A DNA stretch of 64,000 nt, from the NCBI RefSeq assembly GCF_023718305.1, contig NZ_QEYO01000022.1:1-64000 (forward strand). The letters run 5' to 3'. Below, one piece after another: positions 17,655 through 26,579 of the stretch. The notes under the pieces were generated by a model. The model made no database searches and was not told where the DNA came from. It saw only the letters and a list, made by a program, of their open reading frames with translations. This DNA is from Gramella sp. AN32. Its GTDB lineage: Bacteria; Bacteroidota; Bacteroidia; Flavobacteriales; Flavobacteriaceae. The position numbers and the translations under genes are program-made. Within the stretch, counting starts at the first letter, position 1, and every line of letters starts with the position of its first letter.

Positions 17655-19073
17655 TCAATTATAGCTATGCGGTCCTATGAAATTGGTATGGACAGTTTCA
17701 ATTAATACATCACCACTGTAGACCTCAATTTCAAGTTTATCTTTTTCATCTTTGAGGGCACTGCCGTTAATTTCTACAAATAGGGTTCCTTCGGCCAGGC
17801 CGCGTGCGGGAACTTTAATATCTCCTTTAACCGTTTCAATACTTCCTTTATGGGAAACTAATTCAAAATGCACATTTTCATAATCTTTAGAAGTTTTATT
17901 GAGCAATTTATAGGTGTATACATTGCTAATAATATTTCCATCCTTATGTTCGTACAACTGCCCCGGCAATCTCAATATATTGGCTTCAATATCACTTCTT
18001 AAAAACAACATCCCAGTTAGTATTCCGGTTAAAATAAAAAGCACGGCTGTATAGCCTTTTAGACGTGCGGTAAATTTGAACCTGGTCTTTTTCTCTATAT
18101 TTTCCTCACTTGCATAGCGAATCAATCCTTTGGGCAGATCTACTGCCTCCATGATATCGTTGCAAGCATCAATACATGCTGTACAGTTGACGCACTCCAA
18201 CTGGGTTCCATTCCTAATATCTATTCCGGTAGGACAAACATTTACGCACTGAAAACAATCAATACAATCACCTTTCCCGCTAGCTGCGCGATCTTCGTTT
18301 TTTTTAAATTTTCCACGACCCTTTTCTTTTTCCCCCCGCTTATAATCATAAGCCACCACAATAGATTTATTATCCAGCAATACACCCTGCAGCCTTCCGT
18401 AAGGACATGCTATAATGCACACCTGTTCCCGGAACCAGGCGAATACAAAGTAAAAAACTCCGGTAAAAATCAGTAAGGAGATGAGCGTGCTAAAATGGGC
18501 CATGGGACCGTCCTGTATATAAAGAACTAAGCGGTCGCTACCAATAAGGTAAGCCAGGAATACATTGGCGATTAAAAAGGAAACAACAAAGAAAATAGCC
18601 CATTTCGTGCCCTTTTTCCTGATTTTTTCTGCGTTCCATGCCTGTTTGCTTAACCTGATCTGTTTTCCCCGGTCTCCTTCAATCCAATATTCTATCCTTC
18701 TAAAAACCATTTCCATAAAAATAGTCTGAGGGCAAATCCAACCGCAGAAAATCCGACCAAAAGCCACCGTAAAAAGGGCGATAAAAATAACCCCGATCAG
18801 CATAATAATCACGAAAAGGTAGAAATCCTGTGGCCAGAACGGAAAACTAAAAATATTAAAACGGCGCTCCAGCACGTTAAACATTAAAAACTGGTTACCG
18901 TTAATTTTAATAAATGGCGCGAACACCAGAAAGGCAAGTAACAGATAACTTACATATTTTCGGTATTTATATAAGGGTCCTGAAGGTTTCTTGGGATACA
19001 CCCAGGAACGTTTTCCCTCCTCGGTTACCGTACCAATACTGTCCCTAAACCTTTCGTTCCCCTGCTTTTCCAA
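17655..19073 (-). CDS. ccoG: cbb3 oxidase accessory ferredoxin-like protein CcoG
   Basis: A 472-residue membrane protein with about five helices in the first 340 residues (first near residues 40-60; the last near 340-360) and a polyferredoxin-like insertion. Two cysteine clusters (CIDCFQCVNVCP and CVNCTACIDAC) should bind two 4Fe-4S centres. The C-terminal domain is a periplasmic beta-sandwich. CcoG (FixG/RdxA) has been linked to copper delivery or reduction during cbb3 assembly. About 115 bp separate it from ccoP, containing twin hairpins at 19119-19161. Confidence 0.94.
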   Translation of the reverse strand: MEKQGNERFRDSIGTVTEEGKRSWVYPKKPSGPLYKYRKYVSYLLLAFLVFAPFIKINGNQFLMFNVLERRFNIFSFPFWPQDFYLFVIIMLIGVIFIALFTVAFGRIFCGWICPQTIFMEMVFRRIEYWIEGDRGKQIRLSKQAWNAEKIRKKGTKWAIFFVVSFLIANVFLAYLIGSDRLVLYIQDGPMAHFSTLISLLIFTGVFYFVFAWFREQVCIIACPYGRLQGVLLDNKSIVVAYDYKRGEKEKGRGKFKKNEDRAASGKGDCIDCFQCVNVCPTGIDIRNGTQLECVNCTACIDACNDIMEAVDLPKGLIRYASEENIEKKTRFKFTARLKGYTAVLFILTGILTGMLFLRSDIEANILRLPGQLYEHKDGNIISNVYTYKLLNKTSKDYENVHFELVSHKGSIETVKGDIKVPARGLAEGTLFVEINGSALKDEKDKLEIEVYSGDVLIETVHTNFIGPHSYN

Positions 19074-19118
19074 ACTAAATAATTTCTAACTAATATTATT
19101 TTAAAATTTCTTTCCCTT

Positions 19119-19161
19119 ACCTCCCCTCCGGGGAGGTCGGAACTGCTTTTCAGCAGTTCCG
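19119..19161 (-). repeat. Twin GC-rich hairpins between ccoP and ccoG
   Basis: Two perfect stems in a row: ACCTCCCC-TCC-GGGGAGGT (19119-19137) and CGGAACTGCT-TTTC-AGCAGTTCCG (19138-19161). I have seen this type of paired hairpin between genes in other flavobacteria, so it is probably a dispersed repeat. In the ccoP-ccoG transcript it could protect the 3' end of the oxidase mRNA or reduce read-through into ccoG. It has no T tract. Confidence 0.8.
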
Positions 19162-19188
19162 GGTGGGGCTTCAGTTCTGGGGGGCTTA

Positions 19189-20145
19189 TTATTCCTCTTC
19201 ATACCCCATATTAATTTCCACGGAAGTGGAATCTTTCATTTCCACCTCTACATTCTCCACCTTTGCATCAGGATCTACATACAGCTCGCCTTCAGGATCT
19301 TTAGGATCTGCTGGTGTTGTGCCATGAAGGCTCAACACATAACTTGCCACCTGAGCGATTTCATCTGGTTTCAGATCGGTTTTCCAGGCGACCATCCCTT
19401 TGCCGGGACGTCCCCCTTCCGTAATAGTATTAAACACATTCTTGATGCCGCCTCCCAAAATCCAGTACGAATCGGTAAGGTTGGGGCCAATCCCCCCACC
19501 GGCATCGGCTTTATGGCAGGCCACGCAATTCGCTGTAAAAACTGCTTTCCCTGCTTCAATATCGGCCTCCCCTGTTAGAAGTTCTACCGTATTTGCAGTA
19601 AGCAGGCCTTTAGCGTTCTTTTTGTATTCTTCCACAGCTTCTTTAGCTTCAGCAACTTCCATCAAATATTCTTCCTTCTGGCTGGTACCATCAAATACAT
19701 GGTATTTTAGCATATACCCAAAAGCGAAAATTATACTGGCATAAAAACCGTACAGCCACCATGGCGGAAGGTTATTGTCCAATTCCCTAATCCCGTCATA
19801 ATTATGATCCAGGATAATTTCATCTTCAGCTTCAATGGGTTTTTTATCCAGTAATTTTTTATACTTCTTTTTCCACCAGTGAAATTGTTTTTGCTTTTTA
19901 ATCGCTACCGCATTGTCATAACGTGCCTGGGCATCGGGAGTGAGCGATTTATAAAGAACACGCTGAAGGGAGTGTACCGAAACTTCTATCGCCACCGCAA
20001 TTACTAAAATGATAGCAATAATAAGCCAAAGAACAGGGTAAGCTAAAAATGCCGATTCTTCTCCTGTTTCCAAAGTTACTTCTGCCAGGATCACCGCCAG
20101 GGCAACTAGTCCTAATATTCTTAATATGGAAAATACCTTTTTCAT
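19189..20145 (-). CDS. ccoP: cbb3 cytochrome c oxidase subunit CcoP
   Basis: The c-type cytochrome subunit that passes electrons into the oxidase. It is 318 residues. Two N-terminal helices (about 8-25 and 36-55) are followed by DNNLPPWW near residue 123, the CcoP signature before a third helix, and one heme-binding C207-VA-C210-H211. Proteobacterial CcoP has two heme c sites; this has one, as in other Bacteroidota. An acidic tail follows. It overlaps ccoQ by 4 bp. Confidence 0.95.
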   Translation of the reverse strand: MKKVFSILRILGLVALAVILAEVTLETGEESAFLAYPVLWLIIAIILVIAVAIEVSVHSLQRVLYKSLTPDAQARYDNAVAIKKQKQFHWWKKKYKKLLDKKPIEAEDEIILDHNYDGIRELDNNLPPWWLYGFYASIIFAFGYMLKYHVFDGTSQKEEYLMEVAEAKEAVEEYKKNAKGLLTANTVELLTGEADIEAGKAVFTANCVACHKADAGGGIGPNLTDSYWILGGGIKNVFNTITEGGRPGKGMVAWKTDLKPDEIAQVASYVLSLHGTTPADPKDPEGELYVDPDAKVENVEVEMKDSTSVEINMGYEEE

Positions 20146-20354
20146 GATTCGCTGGTTTTTTGGTCTGAAAAATTATCTTCACCTTCTTCAATTTCCAGCG
20201 GAAGATTGCTCACTTTATTGATATAATCTTTTTTCGCGGTAAATACCCACCAAAATAAGGCGGTAAAAAAAATGAAAAATATTAGCAGCGAGATAATTGG
20301 ATAAATAGATACCCCCTCGATACTTTCCAATGGTCCTTTTACAAATTTCAACAT
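20142..20354 (-). CDS. ccoQ: CcoQ-like small subunit of cbb3 oxidase
   Basis: A 70-residue protein with one membrane helix (about residues 18-40) ending FWWVFTAKKDYI, then an acidic tail. Size and place between ccoNO and ccoP identify it as CcoQ, which stabilises the cbb3 complex. Its end overlaps the ccoP start (20142-20145), and it starts 10 bp after ccoNO. Confidence 0.85.
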   Translation of the reverse strand: MLKFVKGPLESIEGVSIYPIISLLIFFIFFTALFWWVFTAKKDYINKVSNLPLEIEEGEDNFSDQKTSES

Positions 20355-20364
20355 GGTTTTTTAT

Positions 20365-22560
20365 TTAATTGGTGGATACTTCCTGTAAATCTTTCGCTTT
20401 AATATCAGTACCTAGACGTTGCAGGTAAGCGATGAGGGCAACAATTTCACGTTCGCGCATTTGAGTGAATTCGAGATTGTTTTCTTCTGCGTATTTTTTA
20501 TCGGCTTCATAAGTGGTAGCGAAATCTGGATCGGCATATAGGTTTTTCTCAATTTTTATCCCCTGTTCCAGCATTAATTTTTCGGCATTGGAGATTTCCT
20601 CATCGGTATATGGCACCCCCAGTGTTTGCATCGCCCTCATTTTATCTTTGGTGTCGCTTTTGTCCAGTTCATCCTGAATCAGCCATTTATAAGATGGCAT
20701 GATAGAACCTGAAGAGGTGCTTTGCGGATCATACATATGGTTTAAATGCCAGTTATCTGAATATTTCTGCCCAACCCTATGTAGATCTGGACCGGTACGC
20801 TTACTTCCCCAGAGGAATGGATAATCGTATACATATTCACCTGCTTTGGAATATTCGCCGTAACGTTCTACCTCGCTCCTAAAAGGCCTAACCATCTGCG
20901 AATGACAGGAAACACAACCTTCACGTATATAAATATCCCGACCTTCCAATTCCAGCGGGGTATAAGGCTTTACACTGGAAATTACAGGAATATATTCATC
21001 TACCATTAAAGAAGGGATAATTTGAACCGCACCTCCAATTAAAATGGCTATGGTGGCGAAAATGGTCAATTTTACAGGCCTTCTTTCTAACCAACTGTGA
21101 TAAGCTTCCCCACGGGTGCGTTTTTTGGTAAGGGGGGCAAGTGCTGCCGCTTCTGCCAGTTCATCTTCTACCTTGCTGCCCTGCCTGGCGGTTTTAACGA
21201 TATTATATAACATTACAATTGCACCGGCGATATAAATACTACCCCCAATAGCCCGCATCCAGTACATGGGAATAATTTCAGTAACCGTTTCCAGGAAGTT
21301 TCCGTAAGTAAGGGTGCCATCGGGATTGAATTGTTTCCACATGGATGCCTGCACAAAACCAGCCACATACATAGGTAAAGCATACATAATAATCCCTAAA
21401 GTGCCCATCCAAAAATGCACATTCGCGAGCTTCACAGACCATAATTGTGTTTTAAACAATCTCGGCACCAGCCAGTACACCATTCCGAAGGTTAGAAACC
21501 CGTTCCAGGCGAGGGCTCCCACATGAACATGGGCAATGATCCAGTCACTGAAGTGCGCGATGGCGTTGACATTTTTTAGTGAAAGCATAGGGCCTTCGAA
21601 GGTTGCCATACCATATCCGGTGATCGCAACCACCATAAATTTTAACACAGGATCTACACGCACTTTGTCCCAGGCGCCACGAAGCGTCAACAATCCGTTG
21701 ATCATCCCACCCCAGGATGGAAACAACAGCATTACCGAAAAGGCTACCCCAAGGTTTTGTGCCCAGTCTGGCAAGGAAGTATATAATAAATGATGGGGAC
21801 CTGCCCAGATATAGATAAAAATAAGCGACCAAAAATGTACAATGGAAAGCCGGTAAGAATACACCGGTCTGTTCGCGGCTTTGGGCACAAAATAATACAT
21901 TAGGCCCAGGAACGGAGTAGTAAGGAAAAATGCTACCGCATTGTGGCCGTACCACCATTGTACCAGTGCATCCTGAACCCCTGAATACACCGAGTAGCTT
22001 TTAAATGCACTCACCGGAATTTCAATATTATTGAAAATATGTAACACGGCTACCGTAACAAAAGTGGCCAGATAAAACCAGATTGCCACATACAAATGAC
22101 GTTGCCGCCTTTTGATCATCGTGCCAATTAAATTTACCCCGAAGGCGACCCATACCAGCGCGATAGCAATATCTATAGGCCATTCCAGTTCGGCGTATTC
22201 TTTAGAAGAAGTAAAACCAAGAGGTAATGTAATGGCCGCAGCTACAATAATTACCTGCCAGCCCCAAAAGTTGAAATTACTAAGTGCATCGCTCCACATC
22301 CTCGCTTTCAGCAGCCGCTGTGTAGAATAATAAACCCCGGCGAAAATCGCATTCCCTACAAATGCAAAAATCACCGCATTGGTATGCAATGGCCTGAGTC
22401 TTCCGAAACTAAGCCACGATATACCTTCGGTTAAGCCGGGGAATATAAATAGTAAGGCGAGCAGTAACCCAACGCTCATGCCTATAATGCCCCAAAACAT
22501 TGTAGCGTTAATAAACTTCTTTACGATCTTGTTATCGTAATAAAATTGCTGTACTTCCAT
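20365..22560 (-). CDS. ccoNO: Fused cbb3 oxidase subunits CcoN-CcoO
   Basis: A 731-residue fusion of the catalytic subunit I with the monoheme cytochrome subunit II, the Bacteroidota arrangement. The CcoN part (to about 460) has twelve or more helices and the metal ligands: H59 (low-spin heme), H206 and H256/H257 (CuB), H344 and H346 (hemes b3 and b). A linker and another helix (about 497-515) lead to the CcoO domain with heme site C549-VS-C552-H553. High-affinity terminal oxidase used at low oxygen. It follows ccoS by 2 bp. Confidence 0.96.
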   Translation of the reverse strand: MEVQQFYYDNKIVKKFINATMFWGIIGMSVGLLLALLFIFPGLTEGISWLSFGRLRPLHTNAVIFAFVGNAIFAGVYYSTQRLLKARMWSDALSNFNFWGWQVIIVAAAITLPLGFTSSKEYAELEWPIDIAIALVWVAFGVNLIGTMIKRRQRHLYVAIWFYLATFVTVAVLHIFNNIEIPVSAFKSYSVYSGVQDALVQWWYGHNAVAFFLTTPFLGLMYYFVPKAANRPVYSYRLSIVHFWSLIFIYIWAGPHHLLYTSLPDWAQNLGVAFSVMLLFPSWGGMINGLLTLRGAWDKVRVDPVLKFMVVAITGYGMATFEGPMLSLKNVNAIAHFSDWIIAHVHVGALAWNGFLTFGMVYWLVPRLFKTQLWSVKLANVHFWMGTLGIIMYALPMYVAGFVQASMWKQFNPDGTLTYGNFLETVTEIIPMYWMRAIGGSIYIAGAIVMLYNIVKTARQGSKVEDELAEAAALAPLTKKRTRGEAYHSWLERRPVKLTIFATIAILIGGAVQIIPSLMVDEYIPVISSVKPYTPLELEGRDIYIREGCVSCHSQMVRPFRSEVERYGEYSKAGEYVYDYPFLWGSKRTGPDLHRVGQKYSDNWHLNHMYDPQSTSSGSIMPSYKWLIQDELDKSDTKDKMRAMQTLGVPYTDEEISNAEKLMLEQGIKIEKNLYADPDFATTYEADKKYAEENNLEFTQMREREIVALIAYLQRLGTDIKAKDLQEVSTN

Positions 22561-22562
22561 AG

Positions 22563-22754
22563 TCAGTGAGATTTCTCTTTAGAATCAGATTTTTCTTTTG
22601 AATCGGGTTTTACAAGTTCATCATCAAACAGCATTCTTACCGAAGGTGTGTACATATCATCATATTGGCCCTTTTTTACTGAAATTATAAAAGCGATAAA
22701 AAAGATGATCGCTACAACAACACTAATAGCCAGTAACATGTAGATAATGCTCAT
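22563..22754 (-). CDS. ccoS: cbb3 oxidase assembly protein CcoS
   Basis: A 63-residue protein with one N-terminal helix and the CcoS-typical sequence KKGQYDDMYTPSVRMLFDDE. In other bacteria CcoS is needed for cofactor insertion (heme b and CuB) into CcoN. It is the first gene of the ccoS-NO-Q-P unit; an FNR-type operator and -7 element lie at 22774-22816 in the gap after ccoI. Confidence 0.93.
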   Translation of the reverse strand: MSIIYMLLAISVVVAIIFFIAFIISVKKGQYDDMYTPSVRMLFDDELVKPDSKEKSDSKEKSH

Positions 22755-22773
22755 TTTCTTTTAAATATGGGTG

Positions 22774-22816
22774 TAAAAATATTCCGAGAGCCTCTGCTAA
22801 AAAATGACAATTATCA
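22774..22816 (-). promoter_or_regulatory. CRP/FNR-type promoter of ccoS-NO-Q-P
   Basis: Operator TGATaattGTCA (minus strand, 22816-22805), centre 22810.5; -7 element TATTTTTA (22781-22774, 7 of 8 matches to TAnnTTTG). Centre to first base of the -7 element is 29.5 bp, as in six other promoters here. The operator is 51 bp from the ccoS ATG. It gives the oxidase structural genes a promoter separate from that of ccoI. Confidence 0.8.
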
Positions 22817-22832
22817 GGTTTGGGAGCTTCTT

Positions 22833-25238
22833 TTAATTTTTGAGTTTTTTTGAGAGTAATTGTGTGGCAAATGTGGTAAAGAGCACAATGCTAATAGAAC
22901 TTAAAGGCATAAGGATCGCTGCCACTACAGGCATTAGATTTCCCGAAACGGCAAAAGCAAGTCCTATTACATTATAGCATAGGGATAATAGAAAACTGAG
23001 TTTAATAATTTTAATGGCCCCTCGTGAAAGATCAAAAAACTTTCCAAGATCCTTAAATCTTTTGGCGTCCAGAATACCATCACAGGCAGGGGAAAAAACA
23101 TTGATATCTTCAGAAATTACAATGCCTACATCACTTTGTGCCAGGGCTCCGGCATCATTCAAGCCATCACCAACCATCATTACTTTATGCTTCTGCTTTT
23201 GCAGATCTTTAATAAACTGAAGCTTGTTCCCCGGTTTTTGATTAAAATACATTTTTGTCCCTTCGGGAATTATTCGACTTAACCTTGATCGTTCCCCGTC
23301 ATTGTCACCTGAAAGTATGATCAATTGCTTATCTTTTGAAAGTTCCCGGAATAATTCAGAAAGCCCCTCCCTATAAGAATTATGAAAACTGAAACATCCT
23401 TTATACTGGTTATTGGAACTAATATGTACTGAGGTTTTTTCAGCTTTTTTATCTGATTGAATTTCCTGAACTAAATTTTCAGATTGATTTACAAAGGTTG
23501 CAGACCCAATCATGAGTTTAAGTTCCTTATAGGCGGTTTCTAACCCAAGCCCGGTACGCTCGGTAAAATGATCGGGAGTTGAAATATTGTTTTTATCAAG
23601 AATATTATAAAGCGACCTGCTTAACGGATGGTTAGAGGCGCGAAGGCTCCCGCCTAACAATTGCTTCTCATTTTCGTTAAGCTCCACACCTTCATATTCA
23701 ATACGGCTTCGATCATTTGCGGTAATGGTCCCGGTTTTATCGAAAACTACCGTATCTATGTGAGCGGTTTGTTCTATAATATTGACATTCTTTAGATAAA
23801 GTTGATTTTTACCAAATATCCGTAGCATGTTTCCCAGGGTAAACGGTGCCGCGAGGGCAATTGCACAGGGGCACGCGATGATAAGAACAGCGGTAAACAC
23901 ATTCCCGGCCCTCGAAGGATCATAGAACATCCAGAATATTGCGGAAAGGATTGCGATACTTAAAACAGCATACGTAAAACGTCTACTTATTTGATTGGTA
24001 AGCGTCTGAAAAACCGAGTTTTTATCTTTACTAAAAACCTCATCACTCCACAATTGGGTGAGGTAACTTTGCTTTACAGGTTTTAAAGCCTCGATTTCAA
24101 TAATCCCACCCTGCTGTCTCCCCCCGGCGAAAAGCTTATCACCACTAATTTTAGAAACAGGTTCTGCTTCCCCGGTAACAAAACTGTAATCGATGCTGGC
24201 ATTTCCTTTAATAAGGATGGCATCCATCGGAATTAATTCTTCATTCCTAATGATGATCCTCTCCCCTTTTTGGATCTTATATACCTGGATTTGTTCTTCC
24301 CTGGGCTTTCCTTCTTCGGGAAAAATTCGGGTTACAGCTATGGGAAAATAGGATTTATAATCCCTTTCAAACGAAAGGAACGAATAGGTTTTCTGCTGAA
24401 AAAATTTACCCAGTAACAGGAAAAAAATGAGCCCGCTAAGGCTGTCAAAAAATCCTGTGCCCAGATCCAGGACAATTTCCGCAGTACTTCTTAAAAAAAG
24501 TACAGTTATTCCCAGCGCAATAGGCACATCGATATTTAGGATTCCGGAACGCAGCCCTTTATAGGCAGAAATGAAATAATCTTTACCCGAATAAAATACC
24601 ACGGGCAGCGAAAAACTGAACATTAGCCAGCGGAATACATGTTTGAATTGCTCCAGCCAGAATTCATTGATCTCGAAATATTCAGGAAAAGAAAGGAACA
24701 TGATATTGCCAAACGCGAATCCGGCCACCCCGAGTTTGTAAATAAGGCTCCGGTCTTCATGAACTTCTTTTTCCTCATAGTTATCCAGGGAAATATTTGG
24801 CTCATAACCAATCCGTGCTAATAGCAGCACCAGGTTCTTTAGGTTTATTTCTTCCGAAGAAAAACTTAATCTGATCTTTTTTTTCGGAAAATCTACCTGG
24901 GAACTTTTTATTCCTTTATGAATTTTATGAAGGTTTTCAAGGATCCAAATACAGGAACTACAATGGATAGAAGGAATGGTAAAAGATACAATTTGAGTAT
25001 TCCCATGATCAAACTCGAGCAGTTTCCCTAAGATCTCGGTATTTTCTAAATAATCATATTTCCCTTCATTAATCTTAGGTGAAATCCCGGGTGCTTTCTC
25101 CAGGTCGTAATAATAAGAAAGATCATTACTATCTAATATTTCAAAAACGGTTTTACAACCTGTACAGCAAAAGGTCTTTTCTTTATATTGTATGATCTCG
25201 TCCAGACAATCTTCGCCGCAATGATAGCAATGTTCCAT
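22833..25238 (-). CDS. ccoI: cbb3-associated copper-transporting P-type ATPase CcoI
   Basis: P1B-type ATPase, 801 residues, exporting Cu(I) for oxidase assembly (CcoI/FixI/CopA2 group). The N-terminal Cys-rich knuckle (C4, C7, C11, C24, C25, C28) is followed by a heavy-metal domain with C93-SS-C96, the membrane CPC at 456-458, the actuator TGEAEP at 355-360, phosphorylation site D500 in DKTGT, and the SNHPLS nucleotide-domain motif near 535-540. All key residues are present. First gene of the cbb3 locus, with its own FNR-type promoter at 25263-25305. Confidence 0.95.
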   Translation of the reverse strand: MEHCYHCGEDCLDEIIQYKEKTFCCTGCKTVFEILDSNDLSYYYDLEKAPGISPKINEGKYDYLENTEILGKLLEFDHGNTQIVSFTIPSIHCSSCIWILENLHKIHKGIKSSQVDFPKKKIRLSFSSEEINLKNLVLLLARIGYEPNISLDNYEEKEVHEDRSLIYKLGVAGFAFGNIMFLSFPEYFEINEFWLEQFKHVFRWLMFSFSLPVVFYSGKDYFISAYKGLRSGILNIDVPIALGITVLFLRSTAEIVLDLGTGFFDSLSGLIFFLLLGKFFQQKTYSFLSFERDYKSYFPIAVTRIFPEEGKPREEQIQVYKIQKGERIIIRNEELIPMDAILIKGNASIDYSFVTGEAEPVSKISGDKLFAGGRQQGGIIEIEALKPVKQSYLTQLWSDEVFSKDKNSVFQTLTNQISRRFTYAVLSIAILSAIFWMFYDPSRAGNVFTAVLIIACPCAIALAAPFTLGNMLRIFGKNQLYLKNVNIIEQTAHIDTVVFDKTGTITANDRSRIEYEGVELNENEKQLLGGSLRASNHPLSRSLYNILDKNNISTPDHFTERTGLGLETAYKELKLMIGSATFVNQSENLVQEIQSDKKAEKTSVHISSNNQYKGCFSFHNSYREGLSELFRELSKDKQLIILSGDNDGERSRLSRIIPEGTKMYFNQKPGNKLQFIKDLQKQKHKVMMVGDGLNDAGALAQSDVGIVISEDINVFSPACDGILDAKRFKDLGKFFDLSRGAIKIIKLSFLLSLCYNVIGLAFAVSGNLMPVVAAILMPLSSISIVLFTTFATQLLSKKLKN

Positions 25239-25721
25239 TTCTTATAATAAATGTTCAGGTTGCAAAACTGGAAAATTGATGGGTCTGGAAATATGACGGT
25301 AGTCAGGGAATGCTTTTTTTCTAAACTAGCAAGTTTTTCGATACTTCAGAAATTTTGAAAATTTTCTAAATCTTGATTTTATTATTACTTGTTCGTAAAG
25401 TGTCCTAAAGGAATAAAAGACGTCATCCCGAGCGAAGCGGGATCACATACTAGTAAGACCTTAAACTATGATGTTTTATGATTCTGAATAAAATTACGAT
25501 CATTGTTAAGTCCTAACTCCATTTCTTGATGTGATTTCTCCTACCGTCGAAATGACCTAAAAACATCAACCAGCTATCTTCTTCGCTGCTTGAAGTCCCC
25601 GAATTGGAACCTAATGCTATCCCGAAGAACCACGAATCATTTTGAAAGTACAGGTGAAGAAAACGAACGTCGATCAGGTTAAAATGACTAATCATCTTAT
25701 TTTTCTGAATTACGAAGGGGA
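25239..25721. other. Intergenic region with promoter and degraded repeats
   Basis: A 483-bp stretch without a convincing gene between ccoI and the universal stress gene. It contains the ccoI promoter (25263-25305), a relative of the MITE-like element beginning TTGTTCGTAAAGTGTCCTAAA at 25389, and the motif CGTCGAAATGACC near 25545, which looks like a fragment of dispersed repeat. The 60-codon frame at 25513-25695 on the minus strand runs through this repeat material and is not called. Confidence 0.7.
25263..25305 (-). promoter_or_regulatory. CRP/FNR-type promoter of ccoI
   Basis: Operator TGACtaccGTCA on the minus strand (25305-25294; arms TGAC/GTCA perfect), centre 25299.5; -7 element CAGTTTTG at 25270-25263 (7 of 8). 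Spacing 29.5 bp; 56 bp from operator to the ATG at 25238. Confidence 0.8.
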
Positions 25722-26489
25722 CTAGCCATGGTATACAAAGATGGGGATCTCTATGTTCATATGGGCAGTAAAGCCATATTCGGTATGGAGCAGCCGGTCG
25801 CAGATACTAAGGTTTTTCCCGATTATGAAAATAATATCAAATTGCTTCTGGATGTCCCGAAACAAGGCTTTGGTAAATAAGACAGGGGTTTTAGAAGGCT
25901 TGTTATCACTTGTTAAATTTGGATATTCCACCGCGCCATTCTTTATTTCTAAAAGGGTGAAATCTGAAGAATTTAAGTAATTCAAATTATCAAGTACCCG
26001 CTCCTTTTCCTCCGTAGACAAGATCGCGTGATCTATAGGAAAAATTACTTTTTGAAGATTTTTATAAGTACACCCGCCGGGAACCGCGATAATATTGCAT
26101 TTTATCTTTCTTACCACATCATAAGCATGGTCACCTAAAATTGGGTGCGAACGCGTATCCTGGCTTACAGCTCCAATAAATATCAGGTCTATTTTTTTCT
26201 CTACCAGCGTATTCCTCACAGCCCTGATAAGACTTTCAGAAGAAAGTATCGTACGGAATATATGCTGTTTATTGCCTGTGTAGTCACGAAGTGTTTTTAC
26301 GGCCGTTTGAAGTTCATCTAATGTAGCTACCAATTCATTTTCAAGAAGATTGCTGGCTGATTTATGAAAATTGAAATTATGGATATTTAGTAAATAGAAA
26401 TTTACTGCATTTTCCTGAAGAAAATCAATTGCATATTTTCCTGCATTCACAGAAGTTTCTGAAAAATCGGTCAGAATTAAAACATTCAT
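25722..26489 (-). CDS. Universal stress protein, tandem UspA domains
   Basis: A 255-residue cytoplasmic protein. The first half is a recognisable UspA fold (VLILTDFSETSVNAGKYAIDF at the start, DLIFIGA near residue 100); the second half is a diverged copy. The ATP-binding G-2x-G-9x-G motif is not obvious, so nucleotide binding is doubtful. It is next to the HK-RR pair and has the same FNR-type promoter (26509-26551) as the respiratory genes, which argues for a low-oxygen role. Confidence 0.82.
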   Translation of the reverse strand: MNVLILTDFSETSVNAGKYAIDFLQENAVNFYLLNIHNFNFHKSASNLLENELVATLDELQTAVKTLRDYTGNKQHIFRTILSSESLIRAVRNTLVEKKIDLIFIGAVSQDTRSHPILGDHAYDVVRKIKCNIIAVPGGCTYKNLQKVIFPIDHAILSTEEKERVLDNLNYLNSSDFTLLEIKNGAVEYPNLTSDNKPSKTPVLFTKALFRDIQKQFDIIFIIGKNLSICDRLLHTEYGFTAHMNIEIPIFVYHG

Positions 26490-26508
26490 GGATTATCACT
26501 TAATACAG

Positions 26509-26551
26509 CGAAATTAGATGAAGTCTCCAACCCAAAAAATGATCAATATCA
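26509..26551 (-). promoter_or_regulatory. CRP/FNR-type promoter of universal stress gene
   Basis: Operator TGATattgATCA on the minus strand (26551-26540), a perfect TGAT-N4-ATCA FNR core, centre 26545.5; -7 element TAATTTCG at 26516-26509 (7 of 8). Spacing 29.5 bp; 51 bp to the ATG at 26489. Confidence 0.8.
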
Positions 26552-26579
26552 GTTCTGCCTAATTAATCGAACTTCAATG

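Noticed and set aside
25513..25695. 60-codon frame on the minus strand upstream of the universal stress gene
   Set aside because: It runs through repeat-like sequence (CGTCGAAATGACC) and low-complexity Ser/Glu codons, with no promoter or conserved motif.
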